In this document: positions 24,838 through 33,146 of the stretch, one piece after another | How the letters are laid out: each line of letters begins with the position of its first letter | Numbering within the stretch: the stretch's first letter is position 1 | From: CAZOWL01 sp964583605 | GTDB lineage: Bacteria > Pseudomonadota > Gammaproteobacteria > Chromatiales > Chromatiaceae | Assembly (NCBI GenBank): GCA_964583605.1 | Contig: CAZOWL010000032.1 | Span: 1 to 41,907 of the forward strand | Direction of reading: 5' to 3' | DNA length: 41,907 bases | Notes under the pieces: generated by a model | What the model was told of the DNA's origin: nothing | The model's database searches: none | Seen by the model: the letters and a program-made list of their open reading frames with translations, nothing else | Position numbers and translations under genes: made by a program

Positions 24838-24938
24838 TGATGAATAGGTTGTTCGGCAGGTTGTTTAGCCCGGCACGATGGGCTGCGAGGGCGTGCCGCG
24901 GAAGACGGTCAACAGATCATGCGGAGAGGAGAGCAAAC

Positions 24939-26117
24939 ATGTTTGAGCTGATGGATACCCACAGTCAGAATGCTGTGATCAAGGTTGTCGGCGTCGGTGG
25001 TGGCGGCGGTAATGCCGTCAACCACATGGTCGAGGCAGCGATCGACGGGGTCGATTTCATTTGTGCCAATACCGATGCCCAGGCCCTACGCGGGTGCAAT
25101 GTCAAGACCATGCTGCAGCTCGGGGCCAGCATCACGAAGGGCCTTGGTGCCGGCGCCGACCCGGTGATCGGCAAGCAGGCGGCGATCGAGGACCGGGAAC
25201 GGATCCAGGACGCGCTCGACGGATCGGACATGGTCTTCATCACGGCCGGCATGGGCGGCGGCACCGGCACCGGTGCTGCACCCGTGGTCGCGGAGGTGGC
25301 GAAGGAGCTCGGCATTCTAACCGTCGCGGTGGTGACCAAGCCCTTCCCGTTCGAGGGGGGGAAGCGACGCAAGGTCGCCGAGGCCGGCATCACCGAGCTG
25401 GCCGACAACGTCGACTCCCTCATCATCATCCCGAACGAAAAGCTCCTAGCGGTCCTTGGCAAGGAGGTTAGCTTGCTCAATGCCTTCCGGGCCGCCAACG
25501 ACATCCTGTTGAACGCCACTCAGGGCATCGCCGAGCTGATTACGCGGCCGGGCCTAATCAATGTCGACTTCGCGGACGTCAAGACGGTCATGGCCGAGAT
25601 GGGTCAGGCCATGATGGGAATCGGCTCGGCCTCCGGTGAGAATCGTGCGCGGTTGGCAGCCGAGGCGGCCATTAGCAGCCCCCTGCTGGAGGATATCGAT
25701 CTCGCCGGTGCTCGTGGGATCCTGGTCAACATCACGGCTGGACCGAACCTCTCGATCGGCGAGTTCGACGAGGTCGGCAATACCGTGCGCGACTTCGCGG
25801 ATGAGGAGGCGAATGTCGTCGTCGGCACCGTCATCGATCCGACACTCGATGAGGAGCTGCGTGTCACCGTTGTCGCCACCGGCCTCGGGCGCGAGCGCAG
25901 CGCGGTGCGCCGGACCGTTTCCCAAAGCGAGCGGCCCGTGCGCCTGGTCACGAAGGAGAACGGCGCCGCGTTTGGTGCCGATTACCGCGAGATGGACCGG
26001 CCGGCGATACATCGGCGCGGGCGTGTCGGCGGCGGTCCGCGGGCCGCTGAGCCAGCCGGTGATTCAGATCTCGACTATCTCGATATCCCAGCGTTCTTGC
26101 GGCGGCAGGCCGACTAG
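24939..26117 (+). CDS. ftsZ: Cell division protein FtsZ
   Basis: A 392-residue tubulin-like GTPase that forms the Z-ring. The nucleotide-binding core is clear: VVGVGGGGGNAVNHM (16-30), ANTDAQAL, and the tubulin signature GGGTGTG (106-112), then PFPFEGGKRRKVAE and NAFRAANDILLNATQGIAELITRPG. The C-terminal tail ends in DYLDIPAFLRRQAD, the peptide that binds FtsA and ZipA. The ATG at 24939 follows a GGAGAGGAGAG Shine-Dalgarno; 34 further in-frame codons upstream are Arg-rich and not conserved. It is the last gene of the cluster. Confidence 0.98.
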   Translation: MFELMDTHSQNAVIKVVGVGGGGGNAVNHMVEAAIDGVDFICANTDAQALRGCNVKTMLQLGASITKGLGAGADPVIGKQAAIEDRERIQDALDGSDMVFITAGMGGGTGTGAAPVVAEVAKELGILTVAVVTKPFPFEGGKRRKVAEAGITELADNVDSLIIIPNEKLLAVLGKEVSLLNAFRAANDILLNATQGIAELITRPGLINVDFADVKTVMAEMGQAMMGIGSASGENRARLAAEAAISSPLLEDIDLAGARGILVNITAGPNLSIGEFDEVGNTVRDFADEEANVVVGTVIDPTLDEELRVTVVATGLGRERSAVRRTVSQSERPVRLVTKENGAAFGADYREMDRPAIHRRGRVGGGPRAAEPAGDSDLDYLDIPAFLRRQAD

Positions 26118-26165
26118 ACGCAGCACGCTCACCAGGGGCTTCCTAAATTAAATCAGCAGATTTGC

Positions 26166-26194
26166 TTGCAATTCGATTCGCTTCTTGATAAAAA
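26166..26194 (+). promoter_or_regulatory. Candidate promoter for lpxC
   Basis: TTGCAA (26166-26171) and TAAAAA (26189-26194) with 17-bp spacing, in a conspicuously AT-rich patch between ftsZ and lpxC. The -10 box is imperfect, so this is tentative. The 13-mer GGGAAAACCCTAA at 26198-26210 just downstream also occurs before the mraZ promoter. Confidence 0.35.
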
Positions 26195-26352
26195 TACGGG
26201 AAAACCCTAAGCTCGGCGTCTGACGCCGTCCGCAAACGGGAACCTGGTTTTAGGTCGGCGCGTGCGGCTCGCATCAAGCGGTCCGCACGTCGTCTAGGCC
26301 GGCCTAAGTGGAGCGGCCGCATGGCCCGCGGCGGTGACGGGAGGCGAGCGAG

Positions 26353-27270
26353 ATGATCAAGCAGAGAACGCTGAAGAATGCAATCCGTGCGACCGGGGTC
26401 GGCCTGCACACGGGAGACAAGATCTATCTTACCCTGCGTCCGGCCGCGCCGGATACGGGGATTGTCTTTCGCCGCACCGACCTCTCGCCGCCGGTCGCGA
26501 TCGCGGCCTGCCCGGCCAATGTCGGCGACACGCGACTGTCGACGACCTTGCAGAAGGGGCCGGCACGGATCTCGACCGTCGAGCACCTGTTGTCCGCGTT
26601 TGCCGGCCTCGGTATCGACAATGCTTATGTCGATGTCAGCGCCTCGGAGGTGCCGATCATGGACGGCAGTGCAGGGCCGTTCGTCTTCTTGATCCAGTCG
26701 GCCGGCATCGAGGAACAGGAATGCCCAAAGCGCTTTGTGCGCATCAAGCGGCGGGTCTGCGTCGAGGATGGTGATAAACGTGCCGCGTTCGAGCCGTATG
26801 ACGGCTTTCGCGTGGCCATGTCGATCGATTTCGACCATCCTGCGTTCCTCGCGCGCGGTCAAAGCGTCTGCATCGATTTCACGACGACCTCCTTCATCAA
26901 AGAGATCAGCCGCGCCCGTACGTTCGGGTTCCTGCGCGACGTGGAGGCGCTGCGCCAGCAGAATCTGGCCCTCGGCGGTAGCCTCGATAATGCCGTTGTC
27001 GTGGATGACTATCGCGTCCTCAACGAGGAAGGCTTGCGCTACGAGGACGAGTTCGTTCGCCACAAGGTGCTCGATGCCATCGGCGATCTCTACCTTTTGG
27101 GCCACTCCCTGATCGGTGCTTTCTATGGGCACAAGACTGGCCACGCTCTGAACAACGCGCTCCTCCGCACCCTGGTCGCCGACCGCAGCGCTTGGGAGGA
27201 GGTCACGTTCGAGAACGAGCCCGCGGTCGTGCCAACGACCGGCCCCCTCCAGCCGGCCCTGGCGTGCTGA
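26353..27270 (+). CDS. lpxC: UDP-3-O-acyl-N-acetylglucosamine deacetylase
   Basis: A 305-residue zinc enzyme of the cytosol and the committed step of lipid A synthesis. Conserved features are QRTLKNAIRATGVGLHTGDK, the zinc ligand His78 in TVEHLLSAF, the substrate channel GSAGPFVFLIQSAG, and the second zinc/catalytic region HKVLDAIGDLYLLG with GHKTGHALNN. The start has a GGGAGG Shine-Dalgarno about 8 nt upstream. It follows ftsZ by 235 bp as in many gammaproteobacteria, and probably has its own promoter as well. In E. coli LpxC level is set by proteolysis; nothing here tests that. Confidence 0.97.
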   Translation: MIKQRTLKNAIRATGVGLHTGDKIYLTLRPAAPDTGIVFRRTDLSPPVAIAACPANVGDTRLSTTLQKGPARISTVEHLLSAFAGLGIDNAYVDVSASEVPIMDGSAGPFVFLIQSAGIEEQECPKRFVRIKRRVCVEDGDKRAAFEPYDGFRVAMSIDFDHPAFLARGQSVCIDFTTTSFIKEISRARTFGFLRDVEALRQQNLALGGSLDNAVVVDDYRVLNEEGLRYEDEFVRHKVLDAIGDLYLLGHSLIGAFYGHKTGHALNNALLRTLVADRSAWEEVTFENEPAVVPTTGPLQPALAC

Positions 27271-27418
27271 GAGGATAGGTCCCTCGACAGTGAGCCGTCC
27301 CGGGGCTTCCCCGCTGCGGCCGTTTCCTGATCGCTGCCTGTAAGGCGTCGGCCGGCGCGAACTCGGACACCAAGCGCCAGCCTACGGCTGCCGCCCGGCT
27401 CGGCGGGACTCGAAGCCT

Positions 27419-27455
27419 CGTAGCTTGGATGGAGCGAAGCGCAATCCAGGCTACG
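27419..27455. repeat. REP-like palindromic repeat
   Basis: CGTAGCTTGGAT (27419-27430) pairs with ATCCAGGCTACG (27444-27455), with one G-T wobble, around a GGAGCGAAGCGCA loop. This sequence type (TAGC-rich arms around GAGCGAAGCG) is a REP-like motif I recall from many proteobacterial intergenic regions. It lies about 150 bp after lpxC, near the convergent 3' end of the small membrane-protein gene. Confidence 0.6.
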
Positions 27456-27546
27456 TCTACGTCAGGGTTCCGCTGCGCGGTGATGCGCGAGCCGCGGACC
27501 ATGGGCGGTTGCCTCGGAGATCCGCGCGCCGCGCGAGGTCCGGCCG

Positions 27547-27885
27547 TTAGCGTTCGCCCTGCGGCTGGGGATCGGCGTGGCCCTCGACGATGCTCGCACT
27601 GCTGGCCATCGCCGGCAGATCTTCCCTCGTGCCCTCACCCGTGACCTGAGGGATCCCGGGGCTCCGTCGGCTGCGAGGCGCGGGCGGGGGACGGTCGTCA
27701 TGGGTCGGCGCGCGGCCGCTCGACTCTGGGTCCTTGAGATGCTTGGCCCGGCTCCATTTCCAGGCGCTCCAGGCGAATAGGACCGCGCCAAGGGCGGCAA
27801 GGACCCCGATGATGATGAATCCGGTCTCAGGATCGATGAGTCTCGCGTCGGCGATGACTTCGTTGTAGCTGGGTACTTTGTCCAT
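27547..27885 (-). CDS. Small single-span membrane protein, unknown
   Basis: A 112-residue protein I do not recognise. Residues 1-21 are polar, residues about 22-43 form one membrane helix (GFIIIGVLAALGAVLFAWSAW), and the remaining cytoplasm- or periplasm-facing tail of about 65 residues is rich in Pro, Arg, Ser and Glu and probably disordered. A weak AGAGAG Shine-Dalgarno lies about 5 nt before the ATG. It is convergent with lpxC. The hydrophobic helix and clean frame support a real gene. A 9-bp tandem repeat array lies immediately upstream (27892-27945) and could affect its expression. Confidence 0.6.
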   Translation of the reverse strand: MDKVPSYNEVIADARLIDPETGFIIIGVLAALGAVLFAWSAWKWSRAKHLKDPESSGRAPTHDDRPPPAPRSRRSPGIPQVTGEGTREDLPAMASSASIVEGHADPQPQGER

Positions 27886-27891
27886 TCTAGC

Positions 27892-27945
27892 TCTCTAGGC
27901 GCTCTGGGCGCTCTGGGCGCTCTGGGCGCTCTGGGCGCTCTGGGC
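27892..27945. repeat. Tandem 9-bp repeat array
   Basis: Five perfect head-to-tail copies of GCTCTGGGC (27901-27945), preceded by one degraded copy. The array sits 7 bp upstream of the small membrane-protein gene on the minus strand, within its leader or promoter. A unit of 9 bp keeps reading frame, but no convincing gene runs through it. Such arrays often vary in copy number. Confidence 0.85.
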
Positions 27946-28266
27946 GGCAGGTGACGCAATGATTGGGCTGGCGGGAGGCGGACGGGCTATCGGCGACGAG
28001 CGGGCAACCAACCCCGAGAGGCTGCCAGGTCGCGCCCACGCGCTGTCCCCGAGCCGGGGATGTCTGCGTGATCGAGGATGAAGGTGCTCGAGCGGATCGT
28101 TGCCTCGTAAGCCGCCAGTACTATACGGCATGTCTCGGGCAACGCCAATTGGAGCTGACAGTTTCTCACCTAACACAGACGCTTACACAGACGCTTAAGT
28201 GGCTATGCCTCAAGTCAGAGCGAATAGAACGACTCGGCGAATAGGGCTCATGCTTCCGCAGGCAGG
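27946..28266. other. Gene-poor region after the 9-bp array
   Basis: About 320 bp with no supported gene. A forward frame of 93 codons (27963-28244) lacks a Shine-Dalgarno and any recognisable motif. A 12-bp unit, ACACAGACGCTT, is exactly duplicated in tandem at 28173-28196. Base composition is less GC-rich than in the flanking genes, so promoters may lie here, but none is convincing. Confidence 0.5.
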
Positions 28267-28797
28267 CTATGGGAGGCTCTCTGGATTGCGCTGGGGATCG
28301 CGCTGGGCTTGATCCGGGCTGCGGCGTGGTGTCGCGCCATGGCGCGAGGCGCATCTCTCGGCGGAGAATGCGAGCTGGCGCAGCGCAGCCGCGAGAGCTG
28401 GATCCGACAGCCCTTCGGCAGCGCTGATCAGGTGGCTGACCGCGGCGGGTGAGAGGGTAGCGCCGGCGCGGCTCGGGTCCTCCTGCCTTGGTGTCCCTGT
28501 CGCGATCGGACGGATGCGGACGCGGCATTCTCGCAGTCCCGGCCACTTGTCGGCGAGGCCCTGGAGGATGTCAGGGGCCATGAAGCGCAGCCGGGTGGCC
28601 CAAGCCGCGGATCCGGTGACGAGGGTGAGCTTGGCCGCCGAAACGCTCGCCTGCAGGCACTGGCCACGCAGCGGTGGCGGTAGGGCTTGGCGAACACGCC
28701 TCAGCAGACGCTGATCGCGCTCGATCTGGGCGAGGTGAGCCGCGAGCATGCCGTCCGCGGTCAGAAAGCCTGAGATGTGTCGAAATCGCTTGGACAC
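28267..28797 (-). CDS. DUF721 (DciA-like) protein
   Basis: A 176-residue DUF721 family protein. DciA, the best-known member, binds the replicative helicase DnaB and helps load it; gammaproteobacterial relatives next to secA are usually assigned to this family. The KH-like domain is seen around FLTADGMLAAHLAQIERDQ, LRGQCLQASVSAAKLTLV and SAAWATRLRFMAPDILQGL. The C-terminal 70 residues are low-complexity and basic. The start is uncertain: I prefer GTG 28797 (MSKRFRHISG), since an AGTATA/TATACT -10-like box at 28884-28889 would place transcription start right at the alternative TTG (28875). It is divergent from secA. Confidence 0.8.
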   Translation of the reverse strand: MSKRFRHISGFLTADGMLAAHLAQIERDQRLLRRVRQALPPPLRGQCLQASVSAAKLTLVTGSAAWATRLRFMAPDILQGLADKWPGLRECRVRIRPIATGTPRQEDPSRAGATLSPAAVSHLISAAEGLSDPALAAALRQLAFSAERCASRHGATPRRSPDQAQRDPQRNPESLP

Positions 28798-29022
28798 AGC
28801 GTCGCGCCGTAGTCGTCCCCAAGGTCCTGCCGCCGCGGCGACATAGGTCGACGCGAACGAACAACGGTGAGCCAAACCTCTGGAGTATACCTGCAGCGCG
28901 TGTCCTGAGCCCGATCTCCACTGAATCCGGTGGCTTGCTGTCGCGCCGCTGCGGGAACGGGCGTTTTCAGGTATCCTCAGAAGAATTTTTTGTCAACTCT
29001 CCAACACAGCGGCGAACAGCGG

Positions 29023-31860
29023 ATGGTCAATACCCTCGTCAAGAAGATCTTCGGCAGTCGCAACGAGCGCCTGGTGAAGAAGATGCTCAAGACGGTCGCG
29101 AGCATCAATGACCTCGAAGCGGGGCTCGCGCAGCTCTCCGATGAGGCCCTGAAGGGCAAGACCGACGAATTTCGTGGGCGCTTGGCACAGGGCGTGACGC
29201 TCGATGAGCTCTTGCCCGAGGCCTTCGCCGTCGTGCGCGAGGCCAGCCGACGCACCCTGGGGCTGCGTCACTTCGATGTGCAGATGGTCGGCGGCATGGT
29301 GCTCCATCAAGGCAAGATCGCGGAGATGCGTACGGGCGAAGGCAAGACGCTCGTGGCGACCTTGGCGGCCTATCTTAACGCCCTGCCCGGGAAGGGCGTT
29401 CACGTAGTCACGGTTAACGACTACCTGGCGCGGCGCGATACGGTCTGGATGGGGCGGATCTATCACTTCCTGGGACTCTCGGTCGGCACGATCAACTCGT
29501 CGAATCGCCTCAGTCCCGATTCCGGGACCTACATGTACGATCCCGGCTACGAGCCGACCGACGATGAGGGCTACCGCTACTTGCGGCCGGTGCGGCGCAA
29601 AGAGAGCTATCAGGCCGACATTACCTACGGCACGAACAACGAGTTCGGCTTCGACTATCTGCGCGACAACATGGCCTTTGTCGTCGAGGAGCGGGTTCAG
29701 CGCGAGCCCTTCTACGCGATCGTCGATGAGGTCGACTCGATCCTGATCGACGAGGCCCGCACGCCTTTGATCATCTCGGGTCCCTCCGAGGGCAGCACCG
29801 ATCTCTACAAGCAGGTCGACCAGATCATCCCGCGCTTAGAGCGCCAAGCACCGATCACGAACGAAGAGGGCAAGCCAGACTTCGGGCCAGGGGACTACTC
29901 GGTCGATGAGAAGACGCGCCAGGCCTACCTCAGCGAGGACGGTCACCAGCATGTCGAAGAGATGCTGACCGAGCTCGGTCTGCTCGGTGAGGGCGAGAGC
30001 CTCTACGATCCGGCGAACATCGTGCTGATGCACCACGTCTTCGCGGCGCTACGTGCCCATGCGTTGTTCCAGAAGAACGTCGACTACATCGTCCGCGACG
30101 GCCAGGTCATCATCGTCGATGAGTTCACCGGCCGGACGATGCCGGGCCGGCGGTGGTCCGAGGGTCTGCATCAGGCGATCGAGGCCAAAGAGAGGGTGTC
30201 GATCCAGCCCGAATACCAGACGATGGCCTCGATCACCTTCCAGAATCTGTTCCGTTTGTATCCGAAGCTCTCCGGCATGACCGGCACGGCCGACACCGAG
30301 GCCTTTGAGTTCCAGCAGATCTACGGCCTGGAGGTGGTCGTCATCCCGACCAACGTGCCGATGATCCGCGATGATCGCGGCGACCTGATCTATCTCACGC
30401 AGAAGGAGAAGTACCGCGCCATCATCGACGACATCAAGGACTGCGTCGCGCGCGGCCAGCCGGTCCTGGTGGGCACGGCCTCGATCGAGATCTCGGAGCT
30501 GATCGACAAGATGCTGCACGAGGAGAAGATCCCCCACGAGGTCTTGAATGCCAAACAGCATGAGCGCGAGGCCGGCATCATTGCCCAAGCGGGGCGGCCT
30601 GGCTCGGTAACGATCGCCACCAACATGGCCGGCCGCGGGACCGATATCGTCCTCGGCGGCGGACTCGATGCCGAGCTCGAAGAGGCCGGGCCCGATGCCG
30701 ACAAGGAGGAGGTCCGCGCCGATTGGCGGCGCCGCCACGAGCAGGTCGTCGCCGCCGGGGGGCTGCATGTCGTTGGCACCGAGCGGCATGAATCCCGGCG
30801 GATAGACAACCAGCTGCGCGGACGCTCCGGCCGCCAGGGCGACCCCGGGTCGAGCCGCTTCTACCTATCTCTGCAGGACAACCTAATGCGCATCTTCGCC
30901 TCTGACCGCATGGCCGGCATGATGCAGAAGCTCGGTATGGAGGAGGGCGAGGCGATCGAGCATCCGTGGGTGACCAAGGCCATCGAGAACGCCCAGCGCA
31001 AGGTCGAGGGGCGCAACTTCGATCTGCGCAAGCAGCTCCTCGAGTATGACGACGTCGCCAATGATCAGCGCAAGGTCATCTACCAGCGCCGCCGGGAGCT
31101 GATGGACTCCGACGATGTCCTCGACACCATCGTCGCGATGCGCCAGAGCGTGCTCACCAGTCTGATCGATCAGTACATCCCGCCGAACAGCCTCGACGAG
31201 CAGTGGGACATTGCGGGGCTGACCGACGCCCTGGCCGAGGCCTACGGCGGGGACTGGCCGATCCAGCGCTGGCTCGATGAGGACGACAGCCTCCACGAGG
31301 AGACGCTGCGGGAGCGTATCGCCAGCCAGCTCGATGCCCGCTACGCCGAGAAGGAGGGGCAGATCGGCCGTGAGCGCCTGCGCCAGATCGAGAAGGCCGT
31401 CATGCTGCAGACCCTCGATACGCACTGGAAGGACCACTTGGCGGCGATGGACTACCTGCGCCAGGGCATCCACCTACGTGGCTATGCCGCGAGGAACCCG
31501 AAGCAGGAGTACAAGCGCGAGGCCTTCGAGATGTTCTCGGCGATGCTCGAGGCCATCAAGCAGGAGGTGACGAGGACCCTGCTGAGGCTGCAGATCCAGG
31601 CACCGGAGCCGCTCACGCCGCCGCCCCAGCCGGAGTTCCAGTTCAAGCACGAGGCCTTCCACGGCCTCGAGCCCGAGCCGGCCGCGGAGCCCGAGCTCGA
31701 AACGGCCACCGCTGCAGCGCTCGCCGAGGGCGGCGGTCGGTCGGCGGAGGCGTCACACCCGCAGCCCTACGTCCGCGAGGGTCGCAAGATTGGCCGCAAC
31801 GAGCCCTGTCCCTGCGGCTCAGGGAAGAAGTACAAGCAGTGCCACGGCAAGGTGAGCTGA
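29023..31860 (+). CDS. secA: Preprotein translocase ATPase SecA
   Basis: A 945-residue motor protein that pushes preproteins through SecYEG. The Walker A site is GEGKT with Lys108, followed by the DEAD-like DEVDSILIDEARTPL (about 208-222), the preprotein cross-linking domain, the second nucleotide fold (NMAGRGTDIVLGGG, RRIDNQLRGRSGRQGDPG) and the helical scaffold. The C-terminal linker is Pro/Glu-rich and ends in the zinc motif CPCGSGKKYKQCHG, which binds SecB and phospholipid. ATG 29023 gives the canonical start MVNTLVKKIFGSRNER; 31 upstream codons in frame are not conserved. No SecM-like arrest gene precedes it, unlike E. coli. Confidence 0.98.
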   Translation: MVNTLVKKIFGSRNERLVKKMLKTVASINDLEAGLAQLSDEALKGKTDEFRGRLAQGVTLDELLPEAFAVVREASRRTLGLRHFDVQMVGGMVLHQGKIAEMRTGEGKTLVATLAAYLNALPGKGVHVVTVNDYLARRDTVWMGRIYHFLGLSVGTINSSNRLSPDSGTYMYDPGYEPTDDEGYRYLRPVRRKESYQADITYGTNNEFGFDYLRDNMAFVVEERVQREPFYAIVDEVDSILIDEARTPLIISGPSEGSTDLYKQVDQIIPRLERQAPITNEEGKPDFGPGDYSVDEKTRQAYLSEDGHQHVEEMLTELGLLGEGESLYDPANIVLMHHVFAALRAHALFQKNVDYIVRDGQVIIVDEFTGRTMPGRRWSEGLHQAIEAKERVSIQPEYQTMASITFQNLFRLYPKLSGMTGTADTEAFEFQQIYGLEVVVIPTNVPMIRDDRGDLIYLTQKEKYRAIIDDIKDCVARGQPVLVGTASIEISELIDKMLHEEKIPHEVLNAKQHEREAGIIAQAGRPGSVTIATNMAGRGTDIVLGGGLDAELEEAGPDADKEEVRADWRRRHEQVVAAGGLHVVGTERHESRRIDNQLRGRSGRQGDPGSSRFYLSLQDNLMRIFASDRMAGMMQKLGMEEGEAIEHPWVTKAIENAQRKVEGRNFDLRKQLLEYDDVANDQRKVIYQRRRELMDSDDVLDTIVAMRQSVLTSLIDQYIPPNSLDEQWDIAGLTDALAEAYGGDWPIQRWLDEDDSLHEETLRERIASQLDARYAEKEGQIGRERLRQIEKAVMLQTLDTHWKDHLAAMDYLRQGIHLRGYAARNPKQEYKREAFEMFSAMLEAIKQEVTRTLLRLQIQAPEPLTPPPQPEFQFKHEAFHGLEPEPAAEPELETATAAALAEGGGRSAEASHPQPYVREGRKIGRNEPCPCGSGKKYKQCHGKVS

Positions 31861-31897
31861 GCCGGCGCGGCTCCGCTCGGATCGGCCGCCGCTCCGC

Positions 31898-33109
31898 ATG
31901 AGCGAGGCAACCCCGAGCTTCTACCCCGTCGCGGGCGTGCGGCTTGCCACAGCAGCCGCCGGTATCCGCTACCGCGAGCGCGACGATCTGCTCCTGATGG
32001 CGCTCGAGGGCGCGGTGCAGTGCGCCGCCGTGTTCACGCGGAATGCCTTCCGGGCAGCCCCGGTGCGCATCGCGGAGGACCACCTGGCCGTCGTTACGCC
32101 GCGTTACTTGTTGATCAACGCCGGTAACGCCAATGCCGGGACCGGCAAGCCGGGCCTGGCCGACGCCTCGGCCGTCTGCACCGTCCTCGGCGAGCTCGCA
32201 GGGCTGGCCCCAGCCGCCGTCCTGCCCTTTTCGACCGGCGTGATCGGCGAGCGCCTACCGGTCGAGCGGATCACGGCGGCGCTACCCCGGCTGCTGGCCG
32301 GGCTCGATGCAGGCAAGTGGCCGGCGGCGGCTCGGGCGATCATGACCACCGACACCCGACCCAAGCTGGTCTCTCGGCGAATGCTGGTCGACGGGCGCAC
32401 CGGTACTGTCACCGGGATCGCCAAGGGTGCCGGTATGATCTGCCCGGATATGGCCACCATGCTGGCCTTCGTCGCCACCGATGTGGCCGTCGCGCCGGCC
32501 GCGCTGCGGCGCTGCCTCGCCGAGGCCGTTGCCGGGACCTTCAACGCCATCACCGTCGATGGCGATACGTCGACGAATGATGCCTGCGTCCTCGCTGCGA
32601 CCGGCGCGCTCGGCAATCGCGAGATCGCCGATCCTGCCTCGGCGGGCTATCAGGTGCTCGCCGAGGCCGTGACCGGCGTGTGTCAGACCTTGGCGGAGGC
32701 GATCGTTCGCGACGCCGAGGGGGCCACCAAGCTGGTCACCCTGCTGGTCGAGGAGGCAAGCGACGCGCGCGAGGCACGCCGCGTGGCCGACGCGATCGCC
32801 CATTCTCCGCTGGTCAAGACCGCGCTGTTCGCCTCGGATCCCAACTGGGGGCGGATACTCGCAGCGGTCGGGCGCGCCGGCGTCGAGCGGCTCGACATCG
32901 ACCGCGTGCGGATATGGCTCGGCGACGTCCTGATCGTGGCCGATGGTGGGCGTGCGCCTGACTACCGGGAACAGGCGGGTCGCGCCGTGATGGCGACCGC
33001 GGAGATCCAGATCCGTATCGCCCTCGGTCGTGGCCGAGCGAGCACGCGCCTGCTGACCTGCGATCTATCCTACGACTATGTCCGGATCAACGCCGAGTAT
33101 CGGACCTGA
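31898..33109 (+). CDS. argJ: Bifunctional ornithine acetyltransferase/N-acetylglutamate synthase
   Basis: A 403-residue enzyme of arginine synthesis that moves the acetyl group from N-acetylornithine to glutamate, recycling it. The precursor cleaves itself before Thr187 in the motif KGAGMICPDMATMLAF; this threonine then acts as nucleophile. The N-terminal INAGNANAGTG and oxyanion-hole STGVIGERLP segments and the C-terminal SDPNWGRILAAVGRAG and YVRINAEYRT are typical. Whether it also makes acetylglutamate from acetyl-CoA cannot be told from sequence. It follows secA by 37 bp, with no clear Shine-Dalgarno. Confidence 0.96.
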   Translation: MSEATPSFYPVAGVRLATAAAGIRYRERDDLLLMALEGAVQCAAVFTRNAFRAAPVRIAEDHLAVVTPRYLLINAGNANAGTGKPGLADASAVCTVLGELAGLAPAAVLPFSTGVIGERLPVERITAALPRLLAGLDAGKWPAAARAIMTTDTRPKLVSRRMLVDGRTGTVTGIAKGAGMICPDMATMLAFVATDVAVAPAALRRCLAEAVAGTFNAITVDGDTSTNDACVLAATGALGNREIADPASAGYQVLAEAVTGVCQTLAEAIVRDAEGATKLVTLLVEEASDAREARRVADAIAHSPLVKTALFASDPNWGRILAAVGRAGVERLDIDRVRIWLGDVLIVADGGRAPDYREQAGRAVMATAEIQIRIALGRGRASTRLLTCDLSYDYVRINAEYRT

Positions 33110-33146
33110 GCGCTCGCCAACCGGCAGGCGTTGATCACGGTTGGCA

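Noticed and set aside
27901..27945. CRISPR-like array
   Set aside because: Nine-base units without spacers; a simple tandem repeat, and no cas genes are in the window.
27963..28244. 93-codon forward frame between the membrane-protein gene and DUF721
   Set aside because: No Shine-Dalgarno, contains the 12-bp duplication, no known domain.
28930..29022. N-terminal extension of SecA or a SecM-like leader
   Set aside because: The extra codons are not conserved in character, and there is no signal peptide or arrest motif like that of SecM.
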